Below are positions 55,395-64,000 of a stretch of 64,000 bases of DNA, one piece after another. Where the stretch lies: the NCBI RefSeq assembly GCF_000350485.1, contig NZ_AORV01000078.1, positions 1-64,000 on the forward strand, given 5' to 3'. This stretch comes from Ruminiclostridium cellobioparum subsp. termitidis CT1112. Its GTDB lineage: Bacteria > Bacillota > Clostridia > Acetivibrionales > DSM-1351. Within the stretch, counting starts at the first letter, position 1. Every line of letters begins with the position of its first letter. The notes below the pieces were generated by a model. The model was not told the origin of the DNA. It made no database searches and worked only from the letters and a program-made list of their open reading frames with translations. The position numbers and the translations under genes are program-made.

Positions 55395-55426
55395 ATTGAC
55401 CTCCATGAGCCGAATTTTCATCAACG

Positions 55427-57682
55427 TTAATCCTTTAATTCCCCGATCTTATACAGACAAGGGCGTTCCCATCCAGGCGTGGTAATTATGTTTCCCTCGG
55501 GTGTTGTTTCGGTGAGCATATGCCAGTCTCCGGCCGGATACCATGTTCCGCTGAAATATCCCGAACCGTGTCCGGTAAAGTTTATACGGTAGTCGTTCAT
55601 CAGCGCTATGGTAACATTGGTACTATTTTCAATATGATACAGCGAACCTCCCGGATAAGTGGATGCATCTCCCCCGCTGCCAAATATGGCAATGTTGTCT
55701 GAATCACGTATCAGCACATTGGGAGTATTACATTCGCTCTTTAGATTATATATCCGCACATTGCTTGCATTAATAATTTCCATTTCATATTCGGAGCGTG
55801 AATGCTCAGGGTTACAGGCATAAATGCTGAATGGGTTTTTGGTGCCCTCTATACGCAATATGCGGTAACCTTCTCCGCCCTGTGTTATATCACACCAGAA
55901 ATTGTACCAGCGTCCTCCGCCATTGTCGCTTACAATAATCCATGGATGATGCCTGTCTTTTGTAATCCATGTAATGCGATATGCGGGGTCCATATAAAAC
56001 GTAAAATTACGCAGGACAGAATTGCCTCCCACACGCCAGTGCAATGCATATACCATGGGTAATTCTCTCGCGGTTACCAGACCGCAATAAGCCAGAATCA
56101 GCTCTGCATTTGCAGTATCAGGCGTATCCAGAGCCGGTATGGGTTCATTGGCCTGACCAAAAATACCTTCAGGCTTTTGAGTGACTATAATTTGTGAAAG
56201 ATTTTGCGCTACTCCTATTAAGCGTGTATTGGCACGCAGTTTCAGTGTTCTTGTTATCCGATAATAGCCTTTGGGCAAAAACACCGTATCCCCAGCATCA
56301 ATTGCTGCCTGCAATGCATCGGTATCATCCCCGATACCGTCACCGGCAGCACCATGACATCTTTTAACATCCCACTGCAGTACATCCTGCCAAATCGGCA
56401 GATGGTAAAGATGCTTTTCCATAAGATTTTTGGGTGGTTCAGCTTTCAGTACCGGTTTCGCATACGTGCAAGTGTCAAGTTTTTTTCGGTCCACATAGAC
56501 CGGTGCTGTATAAATGCCTCCATGATCAGGCATTGAATCAATACCATGGGCAAATTCCTCTACCTTGCACCACCCGGCCGGATTTGCCTCCAGCTTTGTT
56601 CCGTCCGGATTGCATACCGCATGAGATGCATTTTTTACATATACATTACGCAGATAGACACTTTCACGGCTGCTTACCGCCGCTTGAATCTCTCCCTGTT
56701 TCGGCGGGTTGTCAAATTCAATGGTACTGTCTATCATGGCAAGCTGTCCCTGCTGGATAAACATGTATGTACCGCCATATGAAACCACCGGAGGTCTGGG
56801 TGAGTCTGTAAGAATTCTGCAGCCGACAAACTCCACACCCTGTTTGGCGCCGGCTACAATGGCATGATTCCTCTGATGATCAAACACAAAACCGGACATT
56901 GATGAGCCTGGAGTACCTTTGGATATATCAATACCTATACTGCCGCCCCTGATAATATTCTGAGCATGACTTCCGCCGTTGCCGGCACAGCCCCAGATTC
57001 CGCACCAGCCATCGCCCACATCAATAACGCAGTCCTCAACAGCTGCTCCCTGGGCGGCATAGCACCGTATGCCGATGGCGCCATGGTTTCCCTCACCGAT
57101 TACTATGTGCAGTCCTGTCACCATGTTCATAATGCTGGCCGGAGCAGCATTGTTCTCCGAGCTGTGTCCAAAGAAAACATCAATTACAGGTCTATGTGTT
57201 TCAGTATAGGTAAAACGTTCGGTATTGGGTGCCAAAACTATTTTGGGCCTCAGAGTTTCTCCATTGGCATCAAAATTTCTTTGTCCCGTAATAACCACCG
57301 GAAACATACGCGGCACAGTGCGGTATTCATCGTAAGGATAACCTTCCCACCAAATATATTGCTGTGCATAAAGAGTATCGGTTACGGTATAAGTTCCCAG
57401 TGGAATATAGCATACAAGCTGATAACGCTGTGCGGCGGCAAGGGCTTCATTCAGTGCGGCAGTGCTGTCCAGGACACCTGTGTTATCCGCGTTGAAAGGA
57501 GGTTTTGTTACGTCCAGCAGTCCCAATGCCTGCAGCGGCTGTTCCTCCAGGGAGAATGGATTTTCAAAACGAATACCTCCGGCATATGGTTCCAAATCCG
57601 GCTGCCGGCTCACAGGAACCGGGCCTTCGTAGGTTTGCTCCGGATATGGAAAAGAATATGCTATCTTCTTTGTAAGTTTCAT
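55427..57682 (-). CDS. Two-domain pectate-lyase-3/GH55-like beta-helix protein
   Basis: 751 residues; ATG at 57682 after GGAGTAAAGTA, adjoining the permease stop. Two beta-helix units: the first opens ADNTGVLDSTAALNEALAAA (~residue 65), the second GDGIGDDTDALQAAIDAGD (~residue 445) with VFLPKGYYRITRTLKL. This duplication is characteristic of GH55-like proteins and phage tailspike-type pectate_lyase_3 domains. There is no signal peptide, so it is probably cytoplasmic. Family members include exo-beta-1,3-glucanases, rhamnogalacturonan-type hydrolases and lyases. Its place between the importer and the rhamnosidase argues for action on imported pectic or glucan oligosaccharides. No catalytic residue can be assigned safely. 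Confidence 0.75.
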   Translation of the reverse strand: MKLTKKIAYSFPYPEQTYEGPVPVSRQPDLEPYAGGIRFENPFSLEEQPLQALGLLDVTKPPFNADNTGVLDSTAALNEALAAAQRYQLVCYIPLGTYTVTDTLYAQQYIWWEGYPYDEYRTVPRMFPVVITGQRNFDANGETLRPKIVLAPNTERFTYTETHRPVIDVFFGHSSENNAAPASIMNMVTGLHIVIGEGNHGAIGIRCYAAQGAAVEDCVIDVGDGWCGIWGCAGNGGSHAQNIIRGGSIGIDISKGTPGSSMSGFVFDHQRNHAIVAGAKQGVEFVGCRILTDSPRPPVVSYGGTYMFIQQGQLAMIDSTIEFDNPPKQGEIQAAVSSRESVYLRNVYVKNASHAVCNPDGTKLEANPAGWCKVEEFAHGIDSMPDHGGIYTAPVYVDRKKLDTCTYAKPVLKAEPPKNLMEKHLYHLPIWQDVLQWDVKRCHGAAGDGIGDDTDALQAAIDAGDTVFLPKGYYRITRTLKLRANTRLIGVAQNLSQIIVTQKPEGIFGQANEPIPALDTPDTANAELILAYCGLVTARELPMVYALHWRVGGNSVLRNFTFYMDPAYRITWITKDRHHPWIIVSDNGGGRWYNFWCDITQGGEGYRILRIEGTKNPFSIYACNPEHSRSEYEMEIINASNVRIYNLKSECNTPNVLIRDSDNIAIFGSGGDASTYPGGSLYHIENSTNVTIALMNDYRINFTGHGSGYFSGTWYPAGDWHMLTETTPEGNIITTPGWERPCLYKIGELKD

Positions 57683-57686
57683 TACT

Positions 57687-58571
57687 TTACTCCTTTACAG
57701 AGCCAATCATAACTCCCTTGGCAAAATATTTTTGTAAAAACGGATAAATAAGCAAAATAGGTAATGTAGAAACTACTATGGTACAGTATTTCAACAAGCT
57801 GAGAGTAAGTGCATTATTCACGTCTTCTCCGCCCGCCGCCGTTACATCCATCATACTGCCGCTCAGCAGTATTTCACGTAAGAAAAGCTGCAGAGGATAC
57901 TTTCCCCGTTCACGCAGAAAAATCATGGCATTAAACCAGGAATTCCAATGTTGAACTGCGTAAAATAGTATAATTACTGCCATAGTACTTTTAATTACAG
58001 GTATAAAAATGCGGAATAAAATTCCAAAGTCGTTGGCACCGTCGATTTTGGCTGCTTCCTCAAGACTGGCCGGTATCTGGGCCATGGAAGTACGCATTAC
58101 TATCAAATTCCACGTGTTGATAGCCACCGGTAAAATAAGTGCAAGACGGGAATCATAAAGTCCAAAACCCTTAACTGTAAGATAAAAAGGTATAAGACCT
58201 CCTGAAAAATACATTGTAAAAACCACTCCCATGGTTAAAATACGACGAAGGTAAAAACCTTTTCTCGAGAGTACATAAGCACCCATGCTGGTTAACAGAA
58301 GATTTATTGCCGTACCGACAATTACGTAGAAAATTGTGTTCATATAGCCTTTTCCAATGTTCGGATTGCTCCATACCATTTCGTAGCCCGATAGGGAAAA
58401 TCCCTGCGGCCAGAGAAGAATACCCGTATGCCTGACCAGTTGAGCCGGGTCGCTTAATGAAGCAAAAGCAACGTATACAATTGGGTATAAGAATACCAAA
58501 CTCAATACTCCCAACAGCAAAACATTAAATAAATCAAATATCTTTTCAAAATTGCTATGTTTTACTACCAT
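57687..58571 (-). CDS. ABC transporter permease (LplC/YtcP type)
   Basis: 294 residues; ATG at 58571 after GAGGTGATGAG. Six hydrophobic segments, EAA loop SLEEAAKIDGANDFGILF then RIFIPVIKSTMAVI, C-terminus YFAKGVMIGSVKE. Pairs with the permease 9 bp upstream and the lipoprotein at 59569. Again no ATPase gene is nearby. Confidence 0.92.
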   Translation of the reverse strand: MVVKHSNFEKIFDLFNVLLLGVLSLVFLYPIVYVAFASLSDPAQLVRHTGILLWPQGFSLSGYEMVWSNPNIGKGYMNTIFYVIVGTAINLLLTSMGAYVLSRKGFYLRRILTMGVVFTMYFSGGLIPFYLTVKGFGLYDSRLALILPVAINTWNLIVMRTSMAQIPASLEEAAKIDGANDFGILFRIFIPVIKSTMAVIILFYAVQHWNSWFNAMIFLRERGKYPLQLFLREILLSGSMMDVTAAGGEDVNNALTLSLLKYCTIVVSTLPILLIYPFLQKYFAKGVMIGSVKE

Positions 58572-58580
58572 CTCATCACC

Positions 58581-59492
58581 TCACCACAAGCTTTCGCCGG
58601 TAAACTTTTTACACAGCCTGTTAGCAATCCACAAAATTACAAAATTAATTACCGAGTTAAACATTCCTACAGCTGTACTGAAACCATAATCCATATCCAA
58701 AAGGCCCCGGCGATAAGTGAAGGATGAAATAATATCAGCCCTCTCCATGATTGTTGGATTATACAACAGGATAACTTTTTCATATCCAAGGCTCATAATA
58801 TTACCGATTCTCATAATAAATAACACAATGATGGTAGACATCAAGGAGGGAATTGTCACACTTAATATCTGGCGGAAACGACCGGCACCATCAATGGTAG
58901 CCGCTTCATACAGTCCGGGATCTATGGAGGATATGGCCGAAAGATAAACTATACTGCCCCATCCGATTGTCTGCCATATATCGGTGGTTACAAATAGCGG
59001 CTGAAACATTTTCGGCTGCATCAAAAAAGTTTTTGGCTCAATTCCGATATAACTTAACAGTTGGTTTACAAGCCCTGTGGAGGAAGTAAAATCGCTTATA
59101 AGCCCACAGACCACCACAAGTGATATAAAGTGCGGCAGATAGCTTAAAGTTTGCACTGTTTTCCGGTATCTTTTCCATCTTAATTCATTAATCAGAAGGG
59201 CCAACAGTATAGGTGCAGGGAATCCGAATATAATCAATTTAAGACTGAGTAAAATTGTGTTTCGCAAAAGTCTTGTAAACTGGTAGTCATGAAAGAAATT
59301 GATAAAGTTTTGAAAACCTACCCATTCGCTGCCCAAAATACCTTTGGCAGGAGCATAATCCTGAAAGGCAATAACCAGACCTCCCATTGGCAAGTAGCAA
59401 AAACAAATATAAAATGCTGCTACAGGGATGGCCATAAGGTATATATATTTGTTTTTTATTATATCTCGCTTTAAATTTTTTAGTATAGACAT
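58581..59492 (-). CDS. ABC transporter permease (LplB type)
   Basis: 303 residues from the ATG at 59492 (MSILKNLKRDIIKNKYIYLM), with GAAGG five bases upstream; the ATG at 59510 overlaps that site. Six membrane segments beginning IYLMAIPVAAFYICFCYLPMG, EAA loop GLYEAATIDGAGRFRQILSV followed by TIPSLMSTIIVLF. Middle gene of the third importer; it lies 76 bp after the binding-protein stop, with a hairpin between. Confidence 0.92.
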   Translation of the reverse strand: MSILKNLKRDIIKNKYIYLMAIPVAAFYICFCYLPMGGLVIAFQDYAPAKGILGSEWVGFQNFINFFHDYQFTRLLRNTILLSLKLIIFGFPAPILLALLINELRWKRYRKTVQTLSYLPHFISLVVVCGLISDFTSSTGLVNQLLSYIGIEPKTFLMQPKMFQPLFVTTDIWQTIGWGSIVYLSAISSIDPGLYEAATIDGAGRFRQILSVTIPSLMSTIIVLFIMRIGNIMSLGYEKVILLYNPTIMERADIISSFTYRRGLLDMDYGFSTAVGMFNSVINFVILWIANRLCKKFTGESLW

Positions 59493-59523
59493 TGCGACCT
59501 TCTTTCCCATAAATGCTGGCAGA

Positions 59524-59548
59524 GTGAAGCGGATTTACTCCGCTTCAC
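59524..59548 (-). terminator. Intercistronic hairpin after the third binding-protein gene
   Basis: Perfect 10-bp arms GTGAAGCGGA / TCCGCTTCAC with a TTTAC loop, 20 bp after the binding-protein stop. No T-run follows on the minus strand. Probably protects the upstream binding-protein mRNA from 3' decay or causes partial termination. Confidence 0.6.
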
Positions 59549-59568
59549 CTCCGCATTTGTAAGTAAAA

Positions 59569-61194
59569 TCAGCGTTTTAAATACCTGCCGAGTGCGTCCT
59601 GATAAATTTTTATGGCGTCGTTGATACCCATTTTATCCATTTGTTTTACGTAGCTATCAAATTTATCAAGTGATTCTGCGCCCATAATGAATTTGAGTAC
59701 CATTTCATTGCGATAAACATTTGCAGTACTCATTATGTTGGAATAAGCTTTTGCTTCATCTGCAGTAAGAGTTACCGGCGGCATGGCCAAATCAGCAGTG
59801 CACTGCTCGGTCCATGCGATTTTTTGTTCCATTACCGCAGGTTTTCTCAATGTACCCGGGTTGGCATATGCTCCATAGCGCAATTGCGGGAACGACTGCA
59901 TTTTGTACAAAAACAATGCTGTTTCTGTGGAAATGTCGGGATTATTAAGAACAGTATCTGTAAATACCGGCTTACCTTCCTGCAAGGTGTAACCCTCGCC
60001 CTCCAGTCCGAAATTATACAAAAGAGAGCCTTTTTCCGAAAATGCGTAATCCAACCAGGCCACAGCAATTTCAGGGTTTTTGCACTGAGTTGAAATACTT
60101 ACTGAATTGGCAATAGGAGATGCTACGGCATCAAATGCACGATAATTGATTTTATCTCCCTCTTTTAAAACAGGGTATGGTGCAGTTACATAATCTATTT
60201 TTTGACTTCCGAACAGGTTGGATGCGATATCCACAGAACCTACCATGGCACCCGCTTTGCCTGATGTGATAATGGCATTCAGGCCCTCTTCGTCACGTGC
60301 AGGAAAATCTGCATCAATTAAACCATTTTTGTACCAGCGGTTTATTAGTTCAAGATAATCTTTATAACCCGGCTGTATAGCACCAAGCTTTACAGTTCCA
60401 TTGTCATTATAAAGACTGGGGCCCATGCCGTAAGCCGAAAGGAATACTCCCCAGTGATCTTCACCGCGATTTTTAAAGCCCTCTCCAACCGGAGCACCTG
60501 CAAAATTGAAAATCAATGGTGTGGAGTCCGGATGATTTTTCTTCATAGCTGTCAGCATTTCTTCCCAATCACTGATTGTTACAGGTGTATCGAGGCCGGT
60601 CTCCTTCAGCCAGTCAGCCCTGATGGAAGGACCATGCCAGCATAGGTTGTCCTGGCGCATAATAGGCAAAATCGCAGACATAATGCTGTTGTCTGATGAG
60701 CACTGCCGTGCGGCATCCGGGTTATTTGCCAGCAGCTTGCTGTAATTTGGTGCATACTTGGCAATCAAATCATTCAGTTTTATAAAAATACCATCTGCAA
60801 CAGCTTTGTCACCTCCTCCGGAATAAAAGCTTATACCGCCCATAACCATGTCAGGGTATTCATTGGAGGCAATCATCAGGTTAAATTGTTCAACCTCCTG
60901 TCCGATTGCGGGATGTATAAATTTGATTTTTGTATTGGTTATCTTCTCCATCTCCTGAAAAACATGACTGCCGCTGAAATCAGACATAACCTTTGAGGCA
61001 TTTACATTGAACCCGCACCACATGGTAAGCGTCGCTGATTCCTTTAATGGAAAAGATACGTCTTTGGCTGTGGAAGCAGTATCGCCGGCAGTGGACTGAA
61101 CTGCAGTATCCGTCTTTCCTGAGTTGCCGCAGGCTGTCGAATAAATAAGAATGATACACAGAATGACGGACAAAATTGCTCTCTTCATTTTCAT
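59569..61194 (-). CDS. ABC solute-binding lipoprotein (LplA type)
   Basis: 541 residues; ATG at 61194 after AAGGAGGAATAGATTT. Signal sequence AILSVILCIILIYSTAC gives lipobox STAC with the Cys at residue 22, followed by a Ser/Thr/Asp linker. The mature part begins KESATLTMWCGFNVNA and shows the long LplA-type fold (NEYPDMVMGGISFYSGGGDK, GKAGAMVGSVDIASNLF). First gene of the operon 61194-49955; imports oligosaccharides for the beta-helix, rhamnosidase, GH43 and GH51 proteins. The divergent membrane AraC regulator at 61613 is the probable controller. Confidence 0.9.
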   Translation of the reverse strand: MKMKRAILSVILCIILIYSTACGNSGKTDTAVQSTAGDTASTAKDVSFPLKESATLTMWCGFNVNASKVMSDFSGSHVFQEMEKITNTKIKFIHPAIGQEVEQFNLMIASNEYPDMVMGGISFYSGGGDKAVADGIFIKLNDLIAKYAPNYSKLLANNPDAARQCSSDNSIMSAILPIMRQDNLCWHGPSIRADWLKETGLDTPVTISDWEEMLTAMKKNHPDSTPLIFNFAGAPVGEGFKNRGEDHWGVFLSAYGMGPSLYNDNGTVKLGAIQPGYKDYLELINRWYKNGLIDADFPARDEEGLNAIITSGKAGAMVGSVDIASNLFGSQKIDYVTAPYPVLKEGDKINYRAFDAVASPIANSVSISTQCKNPEIAVAWLDYAFSEKGSLLYNFGLEGEGYTLQEGKPVFTDTVLNNPDISTETALFLYKMQSFPQLRYGAYANPGTLRKPAVMEQKIAWTEQCTADLAMPPVTLTADEAKAYSNIMSTANVYRNEMVLKFIMGAESLDKFDSYVKQMDKMGINDAIKIYQDALGRYLKR

Positions 61195-61236
61195 AAATCT
61201 ATTCCTCCTTAGATAATAAAAAGATATTTATGACAT

Positions 61237-61252
61237 CCCGCTTTTCGGCGGG
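61237..61252 (-). promoter_or_regulatory. Short GC hairpin in the leader of the third binding-protein gene
   Basis: CCCGC / GCGGG with a 6-nt loop, ~40 bp before the start codon on the minus strand. It stands out in an AT-rich 418-bp gap (61195-61612) that must hold the divergent promoters of the importer operon and the AraC gene. A TATAAT at 61268-61263 lies just upstream of it with no good -35. Confidence 0.35.
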
Positions 61253-61612
61253 TTATCAACATTATAAGATGAAGTCATTATTAATTATCTTTCAAAACAA
61301 CCCTTTTTAATAATCATTGAATGTGCGGTATTTATATGGTTCCTGATATTTAAAGACATGCAATATTTTTTCAATATATTATGTATACATAAACTTAATA
61401 ATTGACTAATTGATTTAAATCTTTTACAATGGCACTTATAATAGTAAGCTAGGTTGGAGTGTAAAGTAAATGTCCTTTTTTTGACCCATTTCATCTCATT
61501 TTTTGGGTAATTTGCACAAAATGCAATATGTTTTTTTATAAATTTTACTATAAAATTATCAATTTTTTCTTCAAATTATCATTTTGTAACTTAACAGAAA
61601 GGGTTTCCTATT

Positions 61613-63868
61613 ATGAGAAAAAACAGTTTTCTTATCAGACTGAAAGCAGGGAGCTTTTACAAAAAATTACTGATTTCCTACATTGTATTACTTTTAATAG
61701 TTGCATTTGTTATTTCCATTGTAACGACAAAATTAATTAATACCATTTCAGATTATACAGTCGAATCAGGCAGATACTCGGTATCCCAATATCAGGTTCA
61801 TCTGGAAAATAAATTACGGGCAATAGAAAGCCTGCCGACAGATCTGCTTTTCGATGACCGGGTAAAAGCTTTGTTGTCACATAAAGGGGATTTTGACCCT
61901 CTCATAAGATATGGCTTTACAGAAATCATCTCCAAGCTGAATAGTTATAAATTTTTAAACGGATATATCAAATCAATATTTATATATTTGCCGGAGCAGC
62001 AATATATTATAACCGGTAATTCTGTCTATACTGTGGAACAGTGGAGTTATCAGTATCTGCGCAGTGATTCTTTTTTCAATATTTTAAACAGCTACAATTA
62101 TAATAATTGGTACACTTTGGAGGGGGATGGAGAATATGCGAAAACAACTGCAATGATATGCTCTCTTCCATTGGGTGAACATTCAGGCACCAAAGGAGCT
62201 CTATGCATAATTATCGATCCCGCTAAAATTTCCTTTGATTCATCCATATCGGCAGATACCAGCGATTGTCAGATGTTTACCTTTAACCCAAATGGTAACA
62301 TTATGTTTTCAACCCAGGATAAAGATACCCTGTTAAAAAATTACCCTGTGAATATAAGTGAACTGACTCCGGGTGTACATAAAAAAGAAGGATATGCCTT
62401 CTGTGTGGCACACTCATCGGAGTTTGATTTAACCCATGTGGTAATGCTTCCTCTCACAGACTATGAGCAAACACTTACCGCCAGTACAACTATTGCAATA
62501 ACCTGGATTGTTCTCCTCCTACTTACATGTCTTATTGTGAGTCTCGCCCTGGCGAGGTATAATTATAGTCCCATACAGCGTATTGCAAAGCTGATGGATA
62601 CTGAAAGGCACGGTGTTCAGGAAAATGTCTCAAGTTTGGAATATATCGAAGCCTCCATCAATCAGTTATTGGCCGAAAGAAAGCAAACCCGGGCAGATAT
62701 GGCCGTTAACAAGCAACAATATATGGATGCTTTACTTACCAAACTTATTCATAACGAAATACTGAATGAAAGCTTGATACATGAATATATGGAAAAGTTC
62801 GGCCTGGAAATCAAAGGTGAATATGTTCAGATTATATATATACAATGTGATGAACCTTCTCTGCTGCGACAATCCAAGCTGCTGTTGGAGCAGGTTTTAG
62901 TTTCAGATATGAATATGGAGTTTGACTTTTATTTGCTGGATGGTATGAACAATTTTAAATTGTTTCTATTCCTGAAGTCCAAATATAGCGGTTCAAAAAT
63001 ATACGGCACTTTGGAACATCTCTTTGCCGAACAGCTGGACAATATAATTGTATCCATGGGTGAAATATACAATGGGCTTCCGTTATTGAACCTGTCCTAC
63101 GAAGAAGCAAAAAAGGTTGCGGATTATATGACCTTTTTAGGCTTGCATGGTATTATGCGCTATAGTGAGCTGAACCAGGCAGACCACTTTAACGAAAACA
63201 GCCTTGTGTTTGAAACATGGTTCAGAAAATTTGCCAATCTGATCATTGATCAGAATCTTTCTGCCGCGCAAAGTATTCAGGGACAAATATTTGAGGAATT
63301 AACGAGTAAACAGTACACACTTCAATTTGTCAAATGCAAAATTTTCAGTTTTATAGACCATACAATATCAGTTATTGGGGGAATGGATGCCAGTTACGTC
63401 AATAATATATGGGAAGACTTTTCATTGGCAGACAGGCTGTTGAACTGTATTACCATAGAAGAGTTGGAGAAGGAATACCACGCAATTTTCAGTTTTTTAT
63501 CAAATATACTTTTATCGTCTGCATCCAAAATGGATGTTATTGAGCATATACGCAAAATAACCAATGATAATTATCTCAATCCCGATTTTAATGTATCATT
63601 TGTTTCAGACCAGTTGAATGTAAGCCATTCCTATGTATCAAAAATCTTTAAAAAGGAAACGGGCAAGAATCTGCTGGACCATGTACATCAGCTGCGCATT
63701 GCATATGCCAAGCAATTAATGGCCGATAAGCCCAATCTTACGCTGGCGGATATTGCTTGCCAGAGCGGATTTTATAATGATGTCACATTGATAAGAGTAT
63801 TTAAAAAATATGAAGGTATTACACCTGGAAAGTACCGCAGTCAGCTTGAACGCCTCTCTAAAACATAA
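61613..63868 (+). CDS. Membrane-bound AraC-family transcriptional regulator with extracellular sensor
   Basis: 751 residues; ATG at 61613 with AGAAAGG ten bases upstream. Membrane segments at ~20-42 (LLISYIVLLLIVAFVISIV) and ~285-310 (TIAITWIVLLLLTCLIVSLA) enclose a ~240-residue extracytoplasmic sensor. A HAMP-like link (ARYNYSPIQRIAKLMDTERHG) and long cytoplasmic region follow. The C-terminus has the AraC double HTH: VSFVSDQLNVSHSYVSKIFK and LADIACQSGFYNDVTLIRVF, ending ITPGKYRSQLERL. Divergent from the importer/pectic operon, which it probably activates on sensing the polysaccharide fragment outside the cell. Confidence 0.92.
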   Translation: MRKNSFLIRLKAGSFYKKLLISYIVLLLIVAFVISIVTTKLINTISDYTVESGRYSVSQYQVHLENKLRAIESLPTDLLFDDRVKALLSHKGDFDPLIRYGFTEIISKLNSYKFLNGYIKSIFIYLPEQQYIITGNSVYTVEQWSYQYLRSDSFFNILNSYNYNNWYTLEGDGEYAKTTAMICSLPLGEHSGTKGALCIIIDPAKISFDSSISADTSDCQMFTFNPNGNIMFSTQDKDTLLKNYPVNISELTPGVHKKEGYAFCVAHSSEFDLTHVVMLPLTDYEQTLTASTTIAITWIVLLLLTCLIVSLALARYNYSPIQRIAKLMDTERHGVQENVSSLEYIEASINQLLAERKQTRADMAVNKQQYMDALLTKLIHNEILNESLIHEYMEKFGLEIKGEYVQIIYIQCDEPSLLRQSKLLLEQVLVSDMNMEFDFYLLDGMNNFKLFLFLKSKYSGSKIYGTLEHLFAEQLDNIIVSMGEIYNGLPLLNLSYEEAKKVADYMTFLGLHGIMRYSELNQADHFNENSLVFETWFRKFANLIIDQNLSAAQSIQGQIFEELTSKQYTLQFVKCKIFSFIDHTISVIGGMDASYVNNIWEDFSLADRLLNCITIEELEKEYHAIFSFLSNILLSSASKMDVIEHIRKITNDNYLNPDFNVSFVSDQLNVSHSYVSKIFKKETGKNLLDHVHQLRIAYAKQLMADKPNLTLADIACQSGFYNDVTLIRVFKKYEGITPGKYRSQLERLSKT

Positions 63869-63879
63869 AAAGCATTAAT

Positions 63880-63937
63880 GCGTTGTGCTAATTAATTTAG
63901 ATTTGCTTTACCTGTGTAATTCTTTATATCAACTGGT
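63880..63937 (+). promoter_or_regulatory. Promoter-like conserved element, copy B (right edge, pointing out of the window)
   Basis: On the plus strand: TGCTAATTAATTTAGA, then TTTGCTTTACC with -35-like TTGCTT (63903-63908), 16-nt spacer, TATATC (-10-like, 63925-63930), then ATCAACTGG. Downstream the AACTTCATAAAATA arm seen beside copy A follows. It predicts a plus-strand gene starting after position 64000. No gene is visible in 63869-64000. Confidence 0.55.
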
Positions 63938-64000
63938 AACTTCCGTACTAACTTCATAAAATAGATGCACCCAAAACAATTACGAAAATTGTATCGCCTC

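Overview
The window reads as a low-GC, monoderm, spore-forming anaerobe, most likely a plant-polysaccharide-degrading member of the Clostridia. Signs of this are a spoIIID orthologue, S-layer homology (SLH) anchoring domains, lipoprotein-type solute-binding proteins, purine-rich GGAGG ribosome sites, many YesM/YesN-type and AraC regulators, and a PPi-type phosphofructokinase. No tRNA, rRNA, CRISPR array or insertion sequence was found. Almost all of the window is a glycan-utilisation region, mostly on the minus strand.

Region 1 (1-12000, transcribed right to left): a partial secreted GH76-type endo-alpha-1,6-mannanase with carbohydrate-binding modules, then an ABC importer (two permeases and a lipoprotein binding protein) with its own YesM/YesN-type two-component system and a cytoplasmic GH13_31 alpha-glucosidase. 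Region 2 (12500-34600): a membrane-bound AraC regulator, an Lpl-type ABC importer, a six-hairpin glycosidase-like protein, a 2586-residue SLH-anchored beta-helix protein with eight carbohydrate-binding-like modules, a GH38 alpha-mannosidase-like protein, a HAD phosphatase and a GH39 glycosidase. Region 3 (34985-39945): spoIIID, a second GH38 alpha-mannosidase and a divergent AraC regulator.

Region 4 (39957-48869) is a metabolic block: PPi-type phosphofructokinase, class II aldolase, an L-fucose-isomerase-family protein interrupted by one in-frame TGA, a divergent triosephosphate isomerase, a TauE/SafE anion exporter, a LarA-family nickel racemase/epimerase, a LarC that stops at the LarC1/LarC2 junction, and two half-size ChrA transporters. 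Together they could isomerise, phosphorylate and split an unusual (deoxy or sulfo) sugar, export an anionic end product and racemise a hydroxy-acid. This is inference. Region 5 (49106-63868): an AraC regulator, GH51, GH43 and GH78 glycosidases, a two-unit pectate-lyase-3/GH55-like beta-helix protein, a third ABC importer and a membrane AraC regulator. This set suits arabinan- or rhamnose-containing pectic side chains.

Three points run through the window. None of the three ABC importers has an ATPase gene beside it. Each solute-binding-protein gene is followed by an intercistronic hairpin. A promoter-like element of about 65 bp occurs three times (near 12040, 39005 and 63905), upstream of two outward-reading glycan operons and at the right edge, pointing out of the window.
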